Shown: positions 1 to 11,680, counted from the first letter of the stretch. The stretch is 64,000 nt of DNA from Rosa chinensis (GCF_002994745.2 NC_037088.1:64622397-64686396), one strand, 5' to 3'. Made by a program: numbers and translations. The notes: generated by a model not told the origin, from the letters alone.

Positions 1-1140
1 TTATTTAAGTTTCTGAAATAGGGATTTCAATTTCAGTTATGTGTCCTAGTTGAATTATATAACTATTTAGTCTTTTTTTTTTTTTTAATAAAGGAATTAT
101 CTTCATAGAATAGAAACTCAATACAGTTGACTACAATCATAGTGTAACGCATCCAAAAGACAATTTTTGAGTGTTAACAAATCACTAGCACAAGTGCTAG
201 TCTCAAGTCAGAATGACCATTATATACGTTTTCGTTGTCATCTAGATACAGAACAAGAAGATGTGGTAGTACATACGGTGATATATAGCGATAGGTCCAC
301 TCATTAGACATCCAGTACTCACTTCTTACAAAGTAGCATGAATCCTCCCTTAGAAGATTCACCAGTACCGCATGCCTCAGGCGTTAACAAAGTTCGTTGG
401 ATCCAACCTCCAGGATCTCAAATCCCAAACCCTAGAGAGCTACCGCATTAGTCTGACACATGAAAGAACCCAAGTCCAACTTGGAGCCCATAGTTGAGTC
501 CACAAAAGCCCTTTTCCAATTATGCTCCCACACCTTGCTTTGGACTCCAAATCTGATTTTGCTTTGGGCCTCCGAATTGGTATGGCCCCAAAACTTATTT
601 TGTCACCTAGCCAGAATTGGACACCACTCCATTTCCGTCATCGGCGACTGTCCAGATCGAGGCCAACATCGCCGCCGTGCAATGCACAAGACCAACAGAC
701 CTTGCCAACGTGCCTGCAGATCAGCGCCCTGAGAGCACCTTCTTCTGTGCAATTTGATCAGAATCATTGGCAACACAGACGCCATAAAAAAAAACGGCCT
801 CCTGTCGTCTGTACCGCCGCCAGCCAATTCCAATTGCAAAGAATCCATGATGTGCCAGACTCGACACGCTCCACGATTCATCATCCATTTGCCATCAGTA
901 GTCAAAGGTGGATTGAGCAAGTCACCGGAGGAGGGCAGCCGCTGATCTGCACCTAAATTGGTTTTCCGCCACCTTCAGATGGCTTAGAAGGGAGGCCGGT
1001 ATAGGCCGCCATTGACGGAGCACAGAGCTCCAGAGGCTAGGGTTTTCCATATCTCACCTACATAATCAAATTAGGAAACATAACCCAAATTTAAATAGGA
1101 TTAGGAAGTGACTACATAATTTCCCGATTTGATTTAATAG
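1..1140. other. Unassigned 5' intergenic sequence
   Basis: I recognise no gene here. There is a T-run near 67-86 and a moderately GC-rich stretch at about 460-1010 with overlapping short open frames on both strands; none has a recognisable motif or a convincing start. The GC-rich block could be an old LTR or captured sequence, but I found no paired ends. Confidence 0.4.
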
Positions 1141-1146
1141 GTTGGC

Positions 1147-1157
1147 TATATATAAAA
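1147..1157 (+). promoter_or_regulatory. TATA box of the KEN-like gene
   Basis: TATATATAAAA lies about 80 nt upstream of the ATG chosen at 1235. At the usual plant spacing transcription would start near 1180, after the earlier in-frame ATG at 1166, which favours the start at 1235. Confidence 0.5.
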
Positions 1158-1234
1158 CCTACAAGATGCATGGGTTAGTAGTAAATTCAAAGGAGATTCT
1201 CTACGTACACACCAATCAATTGTGGGTGAGCTTG

Positions 1235-4200
1235 ATGGGAAGTTCCGCAAATACTCGTCGTCGTTCTGACTTGATCGAATCCGCAAAGAAGAATGCTGTG
1301 AATCCCCGAGCAGAAACCTGTTCTCGGACGTTAGACAACTATATAGCTCAGAGTCATGTTTCCTCACGATGGCAGCAAAACGGTCGTCCCATTCCTTTGT
1401 GTATTGCATTCCTTAGGTTTGTTCAACATGCTGCAACAGCTCTTAAGCTGATAAACTTCTTTTGTTTACTTTTCTTGGCCAGCTCTTAAGCTAGCTGTCG
1501 CTGATAGACTACATGCACGATAAATATTCTCGTCTTCTAATTTATATATTTTTAATGTTTTCAAATGCGAAAGCGAAGACGAAGGCGACCACCTAGAGCC
1601 TTACGAGGCGAGTGCCTCAAGGCGTTGAGGCGACCGCCTTTCCCGTAATTATTATAATAATACATTACATTCATAAATAATATGAATATATTTAAATACG
1701 ATTCCAAAATAAGCATTCTCATAACTTTAAATTCAATAATACATAGGTTCATACTATATTAATTCAAAAATAACAACTGCACTTCATTCTTCCAAATCAT
1801 AGTCATCATATCCATCCACACCCACATTAATATCATTACAATCATCATTGATCAATGCTGCATGAGTGTAGGGAGGCAAAGTAAGGTCTTCTATCTCATC
1901 ATCTTCATCCATAAGTAATGCAGCAAGTTTTCTCATTTTCTGCTTGGATCTTACCTTACCTAGACATAAGATTTTAGATTGAAATTATTTGATATATATA
2001 GATATATGTATGTATATAAATATATAGTAAACTAAATAGCAGATTTCAATCACTAGATACTTACTTGAGCTTTCATCATTTTTTCTTTTAGGAGAAGTTG
2101 AGTGAGAAGCATGAAGATCGTGACCATCAAATCCTAAATCATCATCCAAGATTGGGTCCTCTTGTGGCTCCACTTGAATAGGCACTCTAGTTAACAAACC
2201 TTGTTCATAACATTCAATTGGCACATTCCTTATAGCATCGACCTCAAATAGATCCTCTTCAAGCCAAGAAATATCACCCGGAAGAACAGGTTCTTCCACC
2301 TCCGAAATCCATTCATCATCAGAATCAATTTCTTCCATCAATATAGGATCAAGCTTCTTTGCATTTCTTCTAATGTTTCGCTCTCTTAGTAAAGAGTTAT
2401 ACTTCACATAAACCAATGCATTTAGCCTTTTATGTTCAAGTCTATTCCTTTTTTTTGTGTGAATCTAAAACCAACATAAAAATAAAAACTAGATATTAGA
2501 AACATTCAACCTATTATATAATTCCACTTGATAACAATTAACCAAATAACCTTACCGACTCAAATGTGCTCCAATTCCTCTCACATCCTGATGCACTACA
2601 GGTTAGGCTAAGGACACGAACAGCAAACTTCGTCAATTCAGGCGTTTCCTCTCCAAAACGCTCCCACCAACTTCCTGAAACAGAAAAGAAAAAAATATAT
2701 ATTATTATTTATGTCAAATAATTCATCATAAACATTTAAACTATAAGAAACAACATATTAGACATTACCTGGACTCCTTATCTTTCTAGAATGCATTGCA
2801 AGCTTAGTTCCAAACTCTCCCATGCATTTGTCAAACATCTCTAATTGCATATCAGCTTTTAAGCGCTCATCAAACAGCATCATCCGATCCATACATTCAT
2901 GCAATCCCTTCTTCACTTCCAAAACATTTGAGAAGCTCTCTTCATAATGAAATTGAGGGTTTAGATAGTATCCAGCAGCATGTAAAGGTTGATGGAGTTG
3001 GGGAGTCCACCTTGCATCAATTTTATTCCAGATTGGCTGATAATGTCTTGGGTTCCTCCTCAAACTAAATGCAATTTTCTCTTTGGCAGCATCCATCAAT
3101 TCATATATATAGCCCATAGCAGGTCTTACCTCAGAATCAACCTCCCTCAATACACACACTAATGGCAACACACCCTTGACACAAAATGCAATATCACTCC
3201 AAAAATTCTTCTGAAAAAGAACAATTGCACGAACCTGTATAGCTTCATGGCTTTTAACAAAAGGGCCATCAATCCACTTCTTACTGTTAAACATCATTTG
3301 CAGAGGCTGCTTCTGCTTATAGATACTTTGAAGGGTGAGAAAGGAAGTTGCAAAACGGGTGACAGCCGGACGAATAATCTCCTTATTGCTTGTGAATTCT
3401 CTCATGAGAGAAAGAACCCATGTGTGACCATAGATAAACTTGACCACTTGCCTAGCACTTTTAATTGTTTTCTCAAACAACGTTATTTTGCTAATAACTA
3501 CAAGCATAAGATCAATACAATGAGCTGCACATGGAGTCCACCACAACCTTTCTCTTCTTTGCATAAGCCTAATCCCAACATTCTTATAATTGGATGCATT
3601 ATCGGTGATAATTTGAACCACATTCTCTTCCCCTACTTCTCTCACCACATCATCTAAGTACTTTAACATCAAAGACCCATTTTTTATGCTACCGGAAGCA
3701 TCAATGGACTTCAAAAAAAAAGTACCTACATGACTATTCACAAGAAAATTAATTAGCACCCTACCTTTTCCATCGGTCCAACCATCCGACATAATGGAAC
3801 ATCCATATGTTTCCCAAGCTTTTTTATGGACTAACAAATACTTATCAATGTCTTCAACTTCTTCCCTAAGGATCCAAGTTCTTAATTCATGCATAGAAGG
3901 GGGCTTGAACCCTACACCATACTTAGCAATTCCCTCTACCATAGCTAACCAAAACGGATCATTAACCGTATTGAAAGGAAGCACTCTAGAAAACATAAAA
4001 TGCCCAACCATCCGACAAACTTCTTTCCTTAATTCTTTTTTGTAAGCCTCATTCAATACGGTTTGCCTAGGCTCCAAAGACAGAAATCTATCAAGTGGTC
4101 CTATAGTTTTTGGTTGAGTTGTAGTACTACTTAGGTTACTCCCACATTCTTCACTTAATGAGAATCAAAATTACTACTTCCTCCACCAACTCCTACCCCA

Positions 4201-7200
4201 ATCTCACGTAGCATAATACTTCTCTCATTTTTATCATCTTTAAATACTTTCAAAAGTAAATGGTACTCTTTCTTCACATCTGCAGGGACTTTACTACATG
4301 CTTTCATACCACCTGCAACACCTGCTAAATGATGCTTAAGTCTAGATATAGTGCCACTGCATACTTGATTACAAAATACACATCTAAAGTATTTCTCCCC
4401 TTCCAATTTTTTTGTGTACTTCCATGCTTTGTCTCTTCCATCTTCTCCTTTCTCACTCATGGCTAATCCAGTTATCAATCACATCAAACACAAACAGCAA
4501 CAAAAATACCATTAGCAATTGATTGTGCAGCAGCCATACAATGAAAGAAAAAAAAAGTACTGAACAAGACTTGAACAAAAAAAAAAAAACAATACGGTAC
4601 TGATCTAAAATCACAAGCCAACCATACTTTTATCCACTTTCTTATCTGGTGGTGGAAACTGAAAAGCCCTTTTTTACTTTCATCATTGCAGAAGCTTGGA
4701 AAGAACAATTCATCATAGCATTTGTTCCCTTCTGGTGATCAAAGCCTGCTAAGATCATTAACAAAATAATTGAGATGGGGCCAAGACTTATCAATCAAAC
4801 CAACCTGAATAAGAAGAAAAAAGAAAAAAGCATTGAGATGGTACCTTGTAGACATAGCAGCGGCGCTTATCATTCTAAAAGATGTCGACTGCGTTTTGAT
4901 TTCTGAGGTTAAAGAGACCTACAAGCAAACGACAACGTATTGGGGGCAAAAGCAAAAACAAAACAAAAAAGTCAAAACGATGTCGTTTTGACCGAAAGAA
5001 ACAGAAAAAAAAAATTTCCTGCGTCTTCTTCTTCCTTCAGCTCCCGCCTGAGGCGCCGCATCTGCAAAAAGCGACGCTCCGTCGCCTAGGCGACCGCTTT
5101 TCCAGCAGCACGTCTAAGTTTGATCCGGCGAGGCTTTTTCCGGTCGCCTCACACCGGAGCAGGCCCAGGGCTCGCCTCGGCGACGCATTTGAAAACATTG
5201 ATATGTATACTGTGCATAGGTCCATTATTGTTGAATTCGCTCGATTGGAATCCTTAGGAATAAAGCATGGATTCATCAGACCTGAGCATATCGACATCGG
5301 CGACGACGACAGACTCAAGATCGACAAAATTCCACCACCTACTCGTGTAATGAGAGAAGTAACAGCCAGCGATGTGACATACAGGGAAGTAATTCGAGAA
5401 AATCTGGTTTTGAAATTACTTGGCGACCCAAACACGTATGGAGCTGAAGAGTATAGACACTTTGTTCAAAGTATAAACCTCAATAAAGCTGTAAGTTGAA
5501 TTTAAGAGTTTGCTGCAGCCTGAGTGTATATATTTTGGTTTCTTTTATTATTAGTCAAAGTATTAACCTTTATTGATTACTTCTTCTTTACTCTGAAGGT
5601 TTAAGAACCTGTGGTATCATCCTTCATTGCAGTCATCAATGGAGAAGTTCTATTTCCCCCTTGAGGCCAAGATTTGGCTTAATCACCATGATCTTTGTCG
5701 CGAGTGGAAAAATAAGTGGAGAAACATGTCCAACAAAGATAGGCCGTATTACAAATATACTATGGAAGAGCTAAAAGATAAGATCGGAGCTTACTCAAAC
5801 GGTTTTCTTCGTGTTGTTTTGGATATGGAAACGGAAACAAAAGAGAAAGAAAGACTTCATGAAATAAGAGCTGAGCAACGGCCGGAATATTTGAGAAAAG
5901 AGAAGAAGCAAAAGAATAGAGTTGATGTGGTCACAATATTTAAAATAGTCAGGAATATTACAGATCGCATAGTTAAGACGCTCAGGAAAGCTGGAAAAGA
6001 AGTTATGGTATGTACCCAAATTACATGACATTCTTTTTTTCTTTTTTTGGCTAAAAATTACACTGCAGTCTTTGAAAGAAAGAGGGGAAATTACTGGTCA
6101 CTCCCTGTACTTTTAGGACGTCGACAGTTCAGTCCCTGCTATCCTAATTTCAACAAGTTACTCCTCAGACATTCAAATCTCACACAATTTGGTCCAAAAT
6201 GACTATTTTGCCCCTCACATCCTCTTTTTATTTATGTTTTCTCTCCTCTCCCCTCATTTCTTCTAAAATTCATAATTAATTCATATGAACTCCGATTTTT
6301 GCGTTCCTTATATGCACGAGATCGTATTAATGAACTCTACAACTTTTATGAAGGAAGTTTTTCCAAATTTTGTATGTATAAATAGTCAATTTTCACGACC
6401 GCCCCCTAAACAACACACACACACTCTCTCTCTCTCTCTCTCTCTCTCACTATGCACATTTCAACCCAAGACATATAGAATATTTGAATTATGAATATTG
6501 AGACTATTTCATAAGTAGTTGTACGAGAAATTCGGTTTTGTATCGATTTTATTTTCGAAACAAACGTTATTTAGGGGGGGTCATGAAAATTGACTTTTTA
6601 TACATACAAAATTTGGAAAAACTTCCTTCATGAAATTGTAGATCTCATTGATACGATCTCGTGCATGTATGGAACGAAAAAATCAGAGTTTGTATGAATT
6701 AATTATGAATTTTAGAAGAAAGAGAATTTTCGAAACGAACGTTATTTAGGGGGTAGTGAAAATTGACTTTTTATACATACAAAATTTGGAAAAATTTTCT
6801 TCATGAAAGTTGTAGATCTCGTCAATACAATCTTGTGCGTATATGGAAAGCAAAAATCAGAGTTTGTATGAATTAATTATGAGTTTTAGAGGAAAGGGGA
6901 TTTTCGAAACGAATGTTATTTAGGGGGGGTCGTGGAAATTGACTTTTTATACATACAAAATTTGGGAAAACGTTCCGCATAAAAGTTGTAGAACTCATTG
7001 ATACGATCTCGTACATATATGGAACGTAAATATCGGAGTTTATATGAATTAATTATGAATTTTAGAAGAAAGGGAGGGGGGGGGAGAAGAGAGAAAAATA
7101 AAAAATAAAAAGAGGAAGGGAGGGGCAAAATAGTCATTTTAGACCAAATTGTGTGAGATTTGAATGTTTGAGGAGTAACTTGTTGAAATTAGGATAGCAG

Positions 7201-7477
7201 GGACTGAACTGTCGACGCCCTAAAAGTACAGGGAGTGACCAGTAATTTCCCCAAAGATATATAATATGTATCTTCGCTAGCTTATTCACAGACTCAATTA
7301 CAAGTGGTAGAAGCTCTTCAAGAATTATTCCCTGGGTTTCTCCTCGATTTGTATGATTTTCTTGTGCGCATTGACAATGCCAACTTGGAATTCCTGTATG
7401 TACCATCCATAACGCGCGACCAGTTAGTATTGAGGTATTTTAGTTTTTCTGATCCATTATGCATGTCTTTAATATGA
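1235..7477 (+). CDS. Degenerate kinase-loop + KEN-like protein (IRE1-derived family), 4 exons
   Basis: Model: exons 1235-1416, 5220-5490, 5606-6007 and 7292-7477; all junctions are GT/AG, the phases agree, and about 346 codons result. Exon 2 carries GIKHGFIRPEHIDI, which lines up with a kinase catalytic loop (HRDLKPEN) that has lost its Asp and Asn, followed by DDDRLKI where kinases have a strand before DFG. Exon 3 opens NLWYHPSL, like the HPLFW segment that joins the IRE1 kinase lobe to its KEN nuclease domain, and contains VVTIFKIVRNITDRI, resembling the KEN helix SVRDLLRxIRNKxxH. Exon 4 has ELFPGFLLDLYDF, like the KEN end FPxLLxxxY. The family link is inference from these motifs; the protein is much shorter than IRE1 and has no luminal or transmembrane part. 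The KEN catalytic His is not clearly conserved. Exon 1 (TATA at 1147) is the least certain piece. Introns 1 and 3 each hold a transposon. Confidence 0.5.
1554..5199. mobile_element. hAT-superfamily DNA transposon, about 3.65 kb
   Basis: Perfect 16-bp terminal inverted repeats: AATGTTTTCAAATGCG at 1554-1569 and its reverse complement at 5184-5199. Both ends continue into GC-rich subterminal sequence dense in GCGAGGC/GCCTCGC words (1570-1640, 5045-5183). Inside, on the minus strand, lies a BED-finger/hAT transposase. I could not find the 8-bp target duplication expected of hAT. The element sits within intron 1 of the KEN-like gene. Confidence 0.85.
1784..4478 (-). pseudogene. hAT transposase (BED finger, DUF659-type core, C-terminal dimerisation region), frameshifted
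   Basis: Exons on the minus strand: 4478-2769, 2674-2556, 2464-2065 and 1949-1784 (stop TGA at 1786-1784). The N-terminus has a BED-type zinc finger (CVFCNQVC then LKHHLAG and a late Cys). The next block has SDGWTDGKGR and IITDNASNYKNVG, typical of the transposase core. The third and fourth exons give WWERFGEETPELTKFAVRVL and CERNWSTFES, the hAT dimerisation signature. The frame breaks near 4155-4165, where the BED frame ends in FDSH-stop and the core continues one base over (SLSEECGS). This is one frameshift in an otherwise complete transposase, so the copy is probably inactive but young. Confidence 0.8.
6084..7252. mobile_element. Foldback/MITE-like element with internal about 175-bp tandem repeats
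   Basis: The termini GGGGAAATTACTGGTCACTC (6084) and its reverse complement (ending 7252) begin inverted repeats of about 190 bp. The element is flanked by the 5-bp direct repeat AAAGA (6079-6083, 7253-7257). Inside are three direct copies of a roughly 175-bp unit beginning TTTTCGAAAC (6552, 6727, 6901) and one inverted copy at about 6268-6410. There is no coding potential. It lies in intron 3 of the KEN-like gene. Confidence 0.75.
6425..6448. repeat. (CT)n microsatellite
   Basis: A run of about twelve CT dinucleotides inside the foldback element, just after a short (CA)n run. Confidence 0.9.
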
Positions 7478-8304
7478 GAAATTAGTTGAACCACCAACAT
7501 TATATATATTCCCCATTGATTGTACAATTTTTAATTTTTTTTTTTTGGAATGATTTTTACAAGAATATTAACCAATCGAATTTTATGGTCATCATTCCTT
7601 AAATATTCTAAAACTGGATGATCCGGTAAACATCACTCAACTGACTCAAAATTTGTATTAATTCACTTTGTTTTTTCTATAGGTATTGGCAAGCAGTTAA
7701 ATGGTGCTTTATTTGCAACTAGGAAGACTATACTTCAGCTAGACTTACTTTTGGTCACCTGGCCGGACTGGCCATAAAAACGTTTGTCATGGATAATTTT
7801 TTTTTTTTAGACTTGATTTTTATCAGTTTGTGTAATAGCAAGTTTGCTTATAGAGGTGAAATCACACCTTAAAATCATAGAAAAATTAGTGAAAATCGTA
7901 ATTATGACGCCCATATTAATTTGTTTAGTTTTTTTTTCCTTTTTTTAAATTTTTTTTTTAGTCCATCTCACCCTTACATATGTCTTGAGAATCAAATCCA
8001 TAACCTTTATAATGTTGGAATTATAAATTATCAACATGTCACAGCTCACTAACATTTTTTTAGTTTTTCATTTCAATTTTGTTGGTTCTTTTGGTAATTA
8101 TTTTAATTTGTGGGTTGGTTCTTTGTTTGTCAAAAAAAAAAAATCTTTATTTTCTACTTGTTGATTAATTGATCGACATATAAATGTTGCCCACCTACGT
8201 ACCTATGTAGTTTAAGTGTGTGGACAAAATGTAGAATGAAATTTCCCTCATTAGTCATTACTAAGAGATATTCACGCCTAACATTTGCAACGTATTTAAA
8301 AATA
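7478..8304. other. AT-rich intergenic spacer
   Basis: 3' flank of the KEN-like gene. It holds several T- and A-homopolymers (about 7532, 7798, 7935, 8130) and nothing I can name. The last nine bases (8296-8304) are the left target duplication of the next element. Confidence 0.5.
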
Positions 8305-9736
8305 GGGTCCTTGACCCAAAGCACCAAAATAAGTAAAAATTACCCCACTTACCCCAGCAACAGATTTTTGTTCCCAGATACACAATTTAAGCTCAAATGA
8401 CCATTTTGCCCTCAAACTAATTAAAAAATTACCCACTGCCATTCTGTCTCCTCTCTCTCTCTCTCTTCCCCCGCCTTCCCCGGCCTGCAAAGCCCCGACG
8501 CCAACTCCACCTCCTACCAGAGTCGGGCCGGCCACCATGGCGTCGTCACCAACTCTCTCTCTCTCACCGCCGTTGACCTCAACTGCAGTCGTCGTCAACA
8601 ACTGCATCTCCGACCTCAGTCTTCCTGATATCGTTACCCCCTCTCCGGTGAAGGATTAGGCCGGCGACATTAGAGTGGGTTTCGCAACCGGTGCAGTCCG
8701 ATCCGGCCACATTGGAGCTGGTTTCAACCTTTTCGTAGCCTGTGTAGTCCGATCCCAGTGGCCGCAAAGCCGACTGCGGCGTTTCGATCGACAAGCAGCA
8801 TCACCACCACCTCAGGCCAGAGATCAGCGACTGTTTCGGTGTTGGGCTCCGGCGTTGAAGTCGGCGACTACGCTTGCAGTCTCATCGGAACGGGTGTTCA
8901 GGCCAGTGGTTCGAGCAGGTGAAGGTGCTGCAATCCCTTTAGTAGCAAACCTGCAGACTGTTGCTACAGTTGAAGGTGAGAGAGATAGGTGGGTGCCCAG
9001 ATCATTTTCTGGGTGGCCGATCATTTTTTATTTTTTTTTAAGTAATGGGATAGAAAAAGAGGGAAAAAAAAAGTTTTGAATGTCTATTGGGAGGCAATAG
9101 ACGTCTATTGGGGGGGGCAATAGACGTCTATTGCGACGTCTATTGGGGGCCAATACATGGCTAATAATCATCTATTGGGGGGCAATACATGGCTGATAGA
9201 CGTCTATTGAGGTGTCTATTGCCCCCTAATAGATGTCTATTGCCCCCAATAGATGTCTATTAGGGGGCAATACATGGCTGATAGTCGTCTATTGGGAAGG
9301 CAATACATGGTTAATAGACGTCTATTGGGGGGCAATACATGGTTGATAGACGTCTATTGCCCCTTTATTGGGGGCAATAGACGTCTATTGGGGGGCAATA
9401 CATGGCTGATAGTCGTCTATTGGGGGCAAAAAAACTTTCCGGAGGGTAGTAGCCGGTGACCGGAATCCGGCGACCGCTCACCTGATTCCGGCACCGGTGA
9501 CCGGACTCCGGCGAAGTCTCTTATGGTTTCTCTCTCTTCCATTCTCTCTCTCTCTCTCTAAGTAACAAAGGTGAGAGTAAAATGGTATTAGAAAAATAAT
9601 AAAAACAAAAAAAAAAATCTTAATGGGGTATTAGGGAAGACCTCCTTAGAGTGTTTTGGGTAAGAGGGAATTAAAAAAACTTAGTGGGGTAAGTGGGAAA
9701 AAAATCTCTAAAAATGGTGTAAATGGACAAAAACCC
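8305..9736. mobile_element. Mutator-like non-autonomous element, 1.43 kb
   Basis: A perfect 9-bp target duplication, TTAAAAATA, at 8296-8304 and 9737-9745 is the Mutator superfamily length. Imperfect inverted ends of about 55 bp start GGGTCCTTGACCC on the left and GGGTTTTTGTCC on the right strand, and both contain CCCACTTACCCC. The interior is a GC-rich block (8450-9000, possibly captured genomic DNA, short frames on both strands) and a minisatellite (9078-9430). There is no transposase. Confidence 0.75.
9078..9430. repeat. Minisatellite built on AATAGACGTCTATT palindromes
   Basis: Irregular tandem copies of a unit with two parts: the self-complementary core AATAGACGTCTATT (or a T-to-G shifted form) and GGGGGGCAATACATGGCTGA. 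At least a dozen ACGTCTATTG-type cores are present. Short ORFs across it are artefacts of the repeat. Confidence 0.9.
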
Positions 9737-9870
9737 TTAAAAATAAACAAAAAATGCCCAACACATTAATATAGCGACAAAAAATGTCCAACACATTAAT
9801 ATAGCGAAGTCCATCTATCAACTTTTTAAAGAGTCTGTGGACTTTTTAAAAAGTCTGTCATTTAAAAAAA

Positions 9871-10188
9871 AGAAAAAAATATAAACAGTACTCCAACTAT
9901 GGTCCATTCTAAATTTTCATACCCAACTTTCCGAAACTATCACATTAGTACCCCAAATAGCTAGTCTGACCAAACATACGCACCCGCCGTCCATAACGGC
10001 GTTAACTTGCTCCTCTCGTGGCCTCTTTAAATCATGCTAGCTGTCAGAAGAGTTAACGTCGTTATGGACGGCGTGTACGAAAATTGGGTTGGATTGGGTA
10101 CTCCATGTACTAAAATGATAGTTTCCAAAAGTTAGGTACAAAAATTTAGAATGGGTCTTACCTCAGGTACTGTTTATATATTTTTCTC
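9871..10188. mobile_element. Inverted-repeat MITE, about 320 bp
   Basis: The two halves are complementary nearly end to end: AAATATAAACAGTAC near 9874 pairs with GTACTGTTTATATATTT near 10168, and CCGTCCATAACGGCGTTAAC (9989) pairs with the matching block near 10050. The flanking TTAAAAAAA runs could be a target duplication but are low complexity. Confidence 0.65.
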
Positions 10189-10199
10189 TTAAAAAAAGT

Positions 10200-10637
10200 C
10201 TGCACAAATCCAAATACAATACACTCCCCTAAATATTTATGGATCGAAGTCTTTTTTTCTCTGTCTTGAAAGTTGGTCGAAGTCCATATATTCAAAGTGA
10301 TACACAAGGTTCAAAATATCAGTCACTAGAGATATTCCCTCATGTTTAAGAATATATCGATAAGAGTGATTTTATTTACCATCTTTTTTTCTTCATACAC
10401 ATTCTCATTTAGGTTTTCTTTTTTGGTAAAATTAAATTCTCGTAATACCCTTCCAAGAACTTAAATAAATAAAATAAATATAAAACAAGGAGAGAGATGT
10501 TGTGAACAAGATAGAAGCCGCAATCTAGGTTGACGAGCGACGAAATCAAATTGGTAAAGGGACGAAATCATTTAGCTTTTCTTTTTTGGTAAAATTAAAT
10601 TTTCCTAATACCCTTTCAAGATCTTAATCATTGGATT
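10200..10637. other. AT-rich spacer with a local duplicate
   Basis: No gene seen. A segment reading TTTTCTTTTTTGGTAAAATT, followed by an AATACCCTT-like word, occurs twice (about 10416-10460 and 10577-10620), so this spacer holds a degraded duplication. Confidence 0.4.
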
Positions 10638-11179
10638 ATGTCTGCACACCTCGATGATAAAGTTGGAAGACCTCTTCCACAAGTTGTAGAAACTGCAATT
10701 AATGCTGGAATCAATGTAGAGAGGGTCTTATCTGAAGAAGTTGTTAAAAACCCAAGAGATAATTCAGATAGTGATGGTGCGTGGGGTGGTACAGGAACTC
10801 ATATAGTTTTGATGATGATGAAGATGTTGGAAGCAGAACAGGTGGTGGAGGTGAAAGATATGAATATGGACAATTTTCTGTGGGTGGAGGATTAAACCAA
10901 TTTACATGTGAATGTAATTTTGATCATGTCACCCAAGATGAAGACCATGGAGCTAGAACAGCTGGTCATGGTGCTCAAGAGAAGACCCGATATGGGATGA
11001 GGACTAGATGTGCAACTGATGATCAAAATACCCCATCTGATGTTTTTTCAATTGCCTTAAGTTTTGACTCTATCAGTTTAGGCACAAAGCGCAGTGAGAC
11101 CTCATATGAATTTCATGAAGGCAACAATCAATTTGGCTATGAATATGGATATAATCAATATGAAGAAATACATGATTAA
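10638..11179 (+). pseudogene. Possible hAT transposase C-terminal tail relic
   Basis: Two overlapping frames together read like one acidic, Gly/Tyr-rich tail: frame 1 (10638-10895) starts GRPLPQVVETAINAGINV after a short leader; frame 2 (from about 10781) carries YSFDDDEDVG, HVTQDEDHGAR and ends YGYNQYEEIHD at 11179. Read together they need a frameshift near 10790. Such low-complexity tails follow the dimerisation domain in some plant hAT proteins, from memory of the family. No catalytic region is present, so function is not supported. Confidence 0.3.
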
Positions 11180-11610
11180 TCATCAAGTTTGATTCATCCT
11201 TATTATCCCTTATAGGGGAAACAGTCGGTATTATCTATAACTATCATGTTCATCAGTACAATTCGTACTATACGGGTCATATGTTTTGGTCTGATTATTG
11301 CATTTTCGTAGACCAGCGAGAGACTTTTTAACCACCTAAGAGTCTATTTTAGATGTAGATGAAGTTGATATTCATATGTATTTATATGTAATTTCAATAA
11401 ATTAACTATTTCAAAAACGATATATTTTCCCGGATACCCTATATTCTTTTTGTACCAAGCCCTAAACATACCGAGCGAGTCCATAGACTTACGAAACGTA
11501 ATGGATCCTTAGGCTTTGTTTGTGGCTTAAGGCCCCATGTTGAGCACAAATCCATAACGTAACTATACACAAGGGACACATTACTAAGCCCTAAATAAAC
11601 GTCGAAATTT
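11180..11610. other. Spacer upstream of the fibrillarin promoter
   Basis: No gene seen. It holds the 3' flank of the hAT-like relic and merges into the promoter, with CCCTAAA-type words at 11460, 11589 and later. Confidence 0.5.
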
Positions 11611-11613
11611 GAA

Positions 11614-11680
11614 AGCCCATGTTGAGCCCACTCTTATCTGAAAACAAACCCTTAAACCCTAAAAATTTTGCATTATAAAG
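11614..11680 (+). promoter_or_regulatory. Fibrillarin promoter: site II motifs, telo-box, TATA
   Basis: AGCCCA occurs at 11614-11619 and 11625-11630 (site II TGGGCT on the reverse strand). A telo-box AAACCCTAA is at 11654-11662 and a TATA-like ATTATAAAG at 11672-11680. Site II plus telo-box is the known signature of plant ribosome-biogenesis and translation genes. Confidence 0.7.

Noticed and set aside
460..956. Overlapping open frames on both strands
   Set aside because: GC-richer than the flanks, which lengthens frames by chance; no motif and no consistent start.
1554..5199. 8-bp target duplication around the hAT TIRs
   Set aside because: I compared the flanks TATATTTTT and GATATGTAT in several registers and found no match of 8 bases.
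8296..9079. Open frames in the GC-rich part of the Mutator-like element
   Set aside because: Frames on both strands, low-complexity composition, no recognisable domain; probably captured non-coding or decayed DNA.
9078..9430. CRISPR-like alternation of repeats and spacers
   Set aside because: The units are irregular, the spacers are themselves repeats, the core is palindromic, and the genome is plant nuclear. It is a minisatellite.
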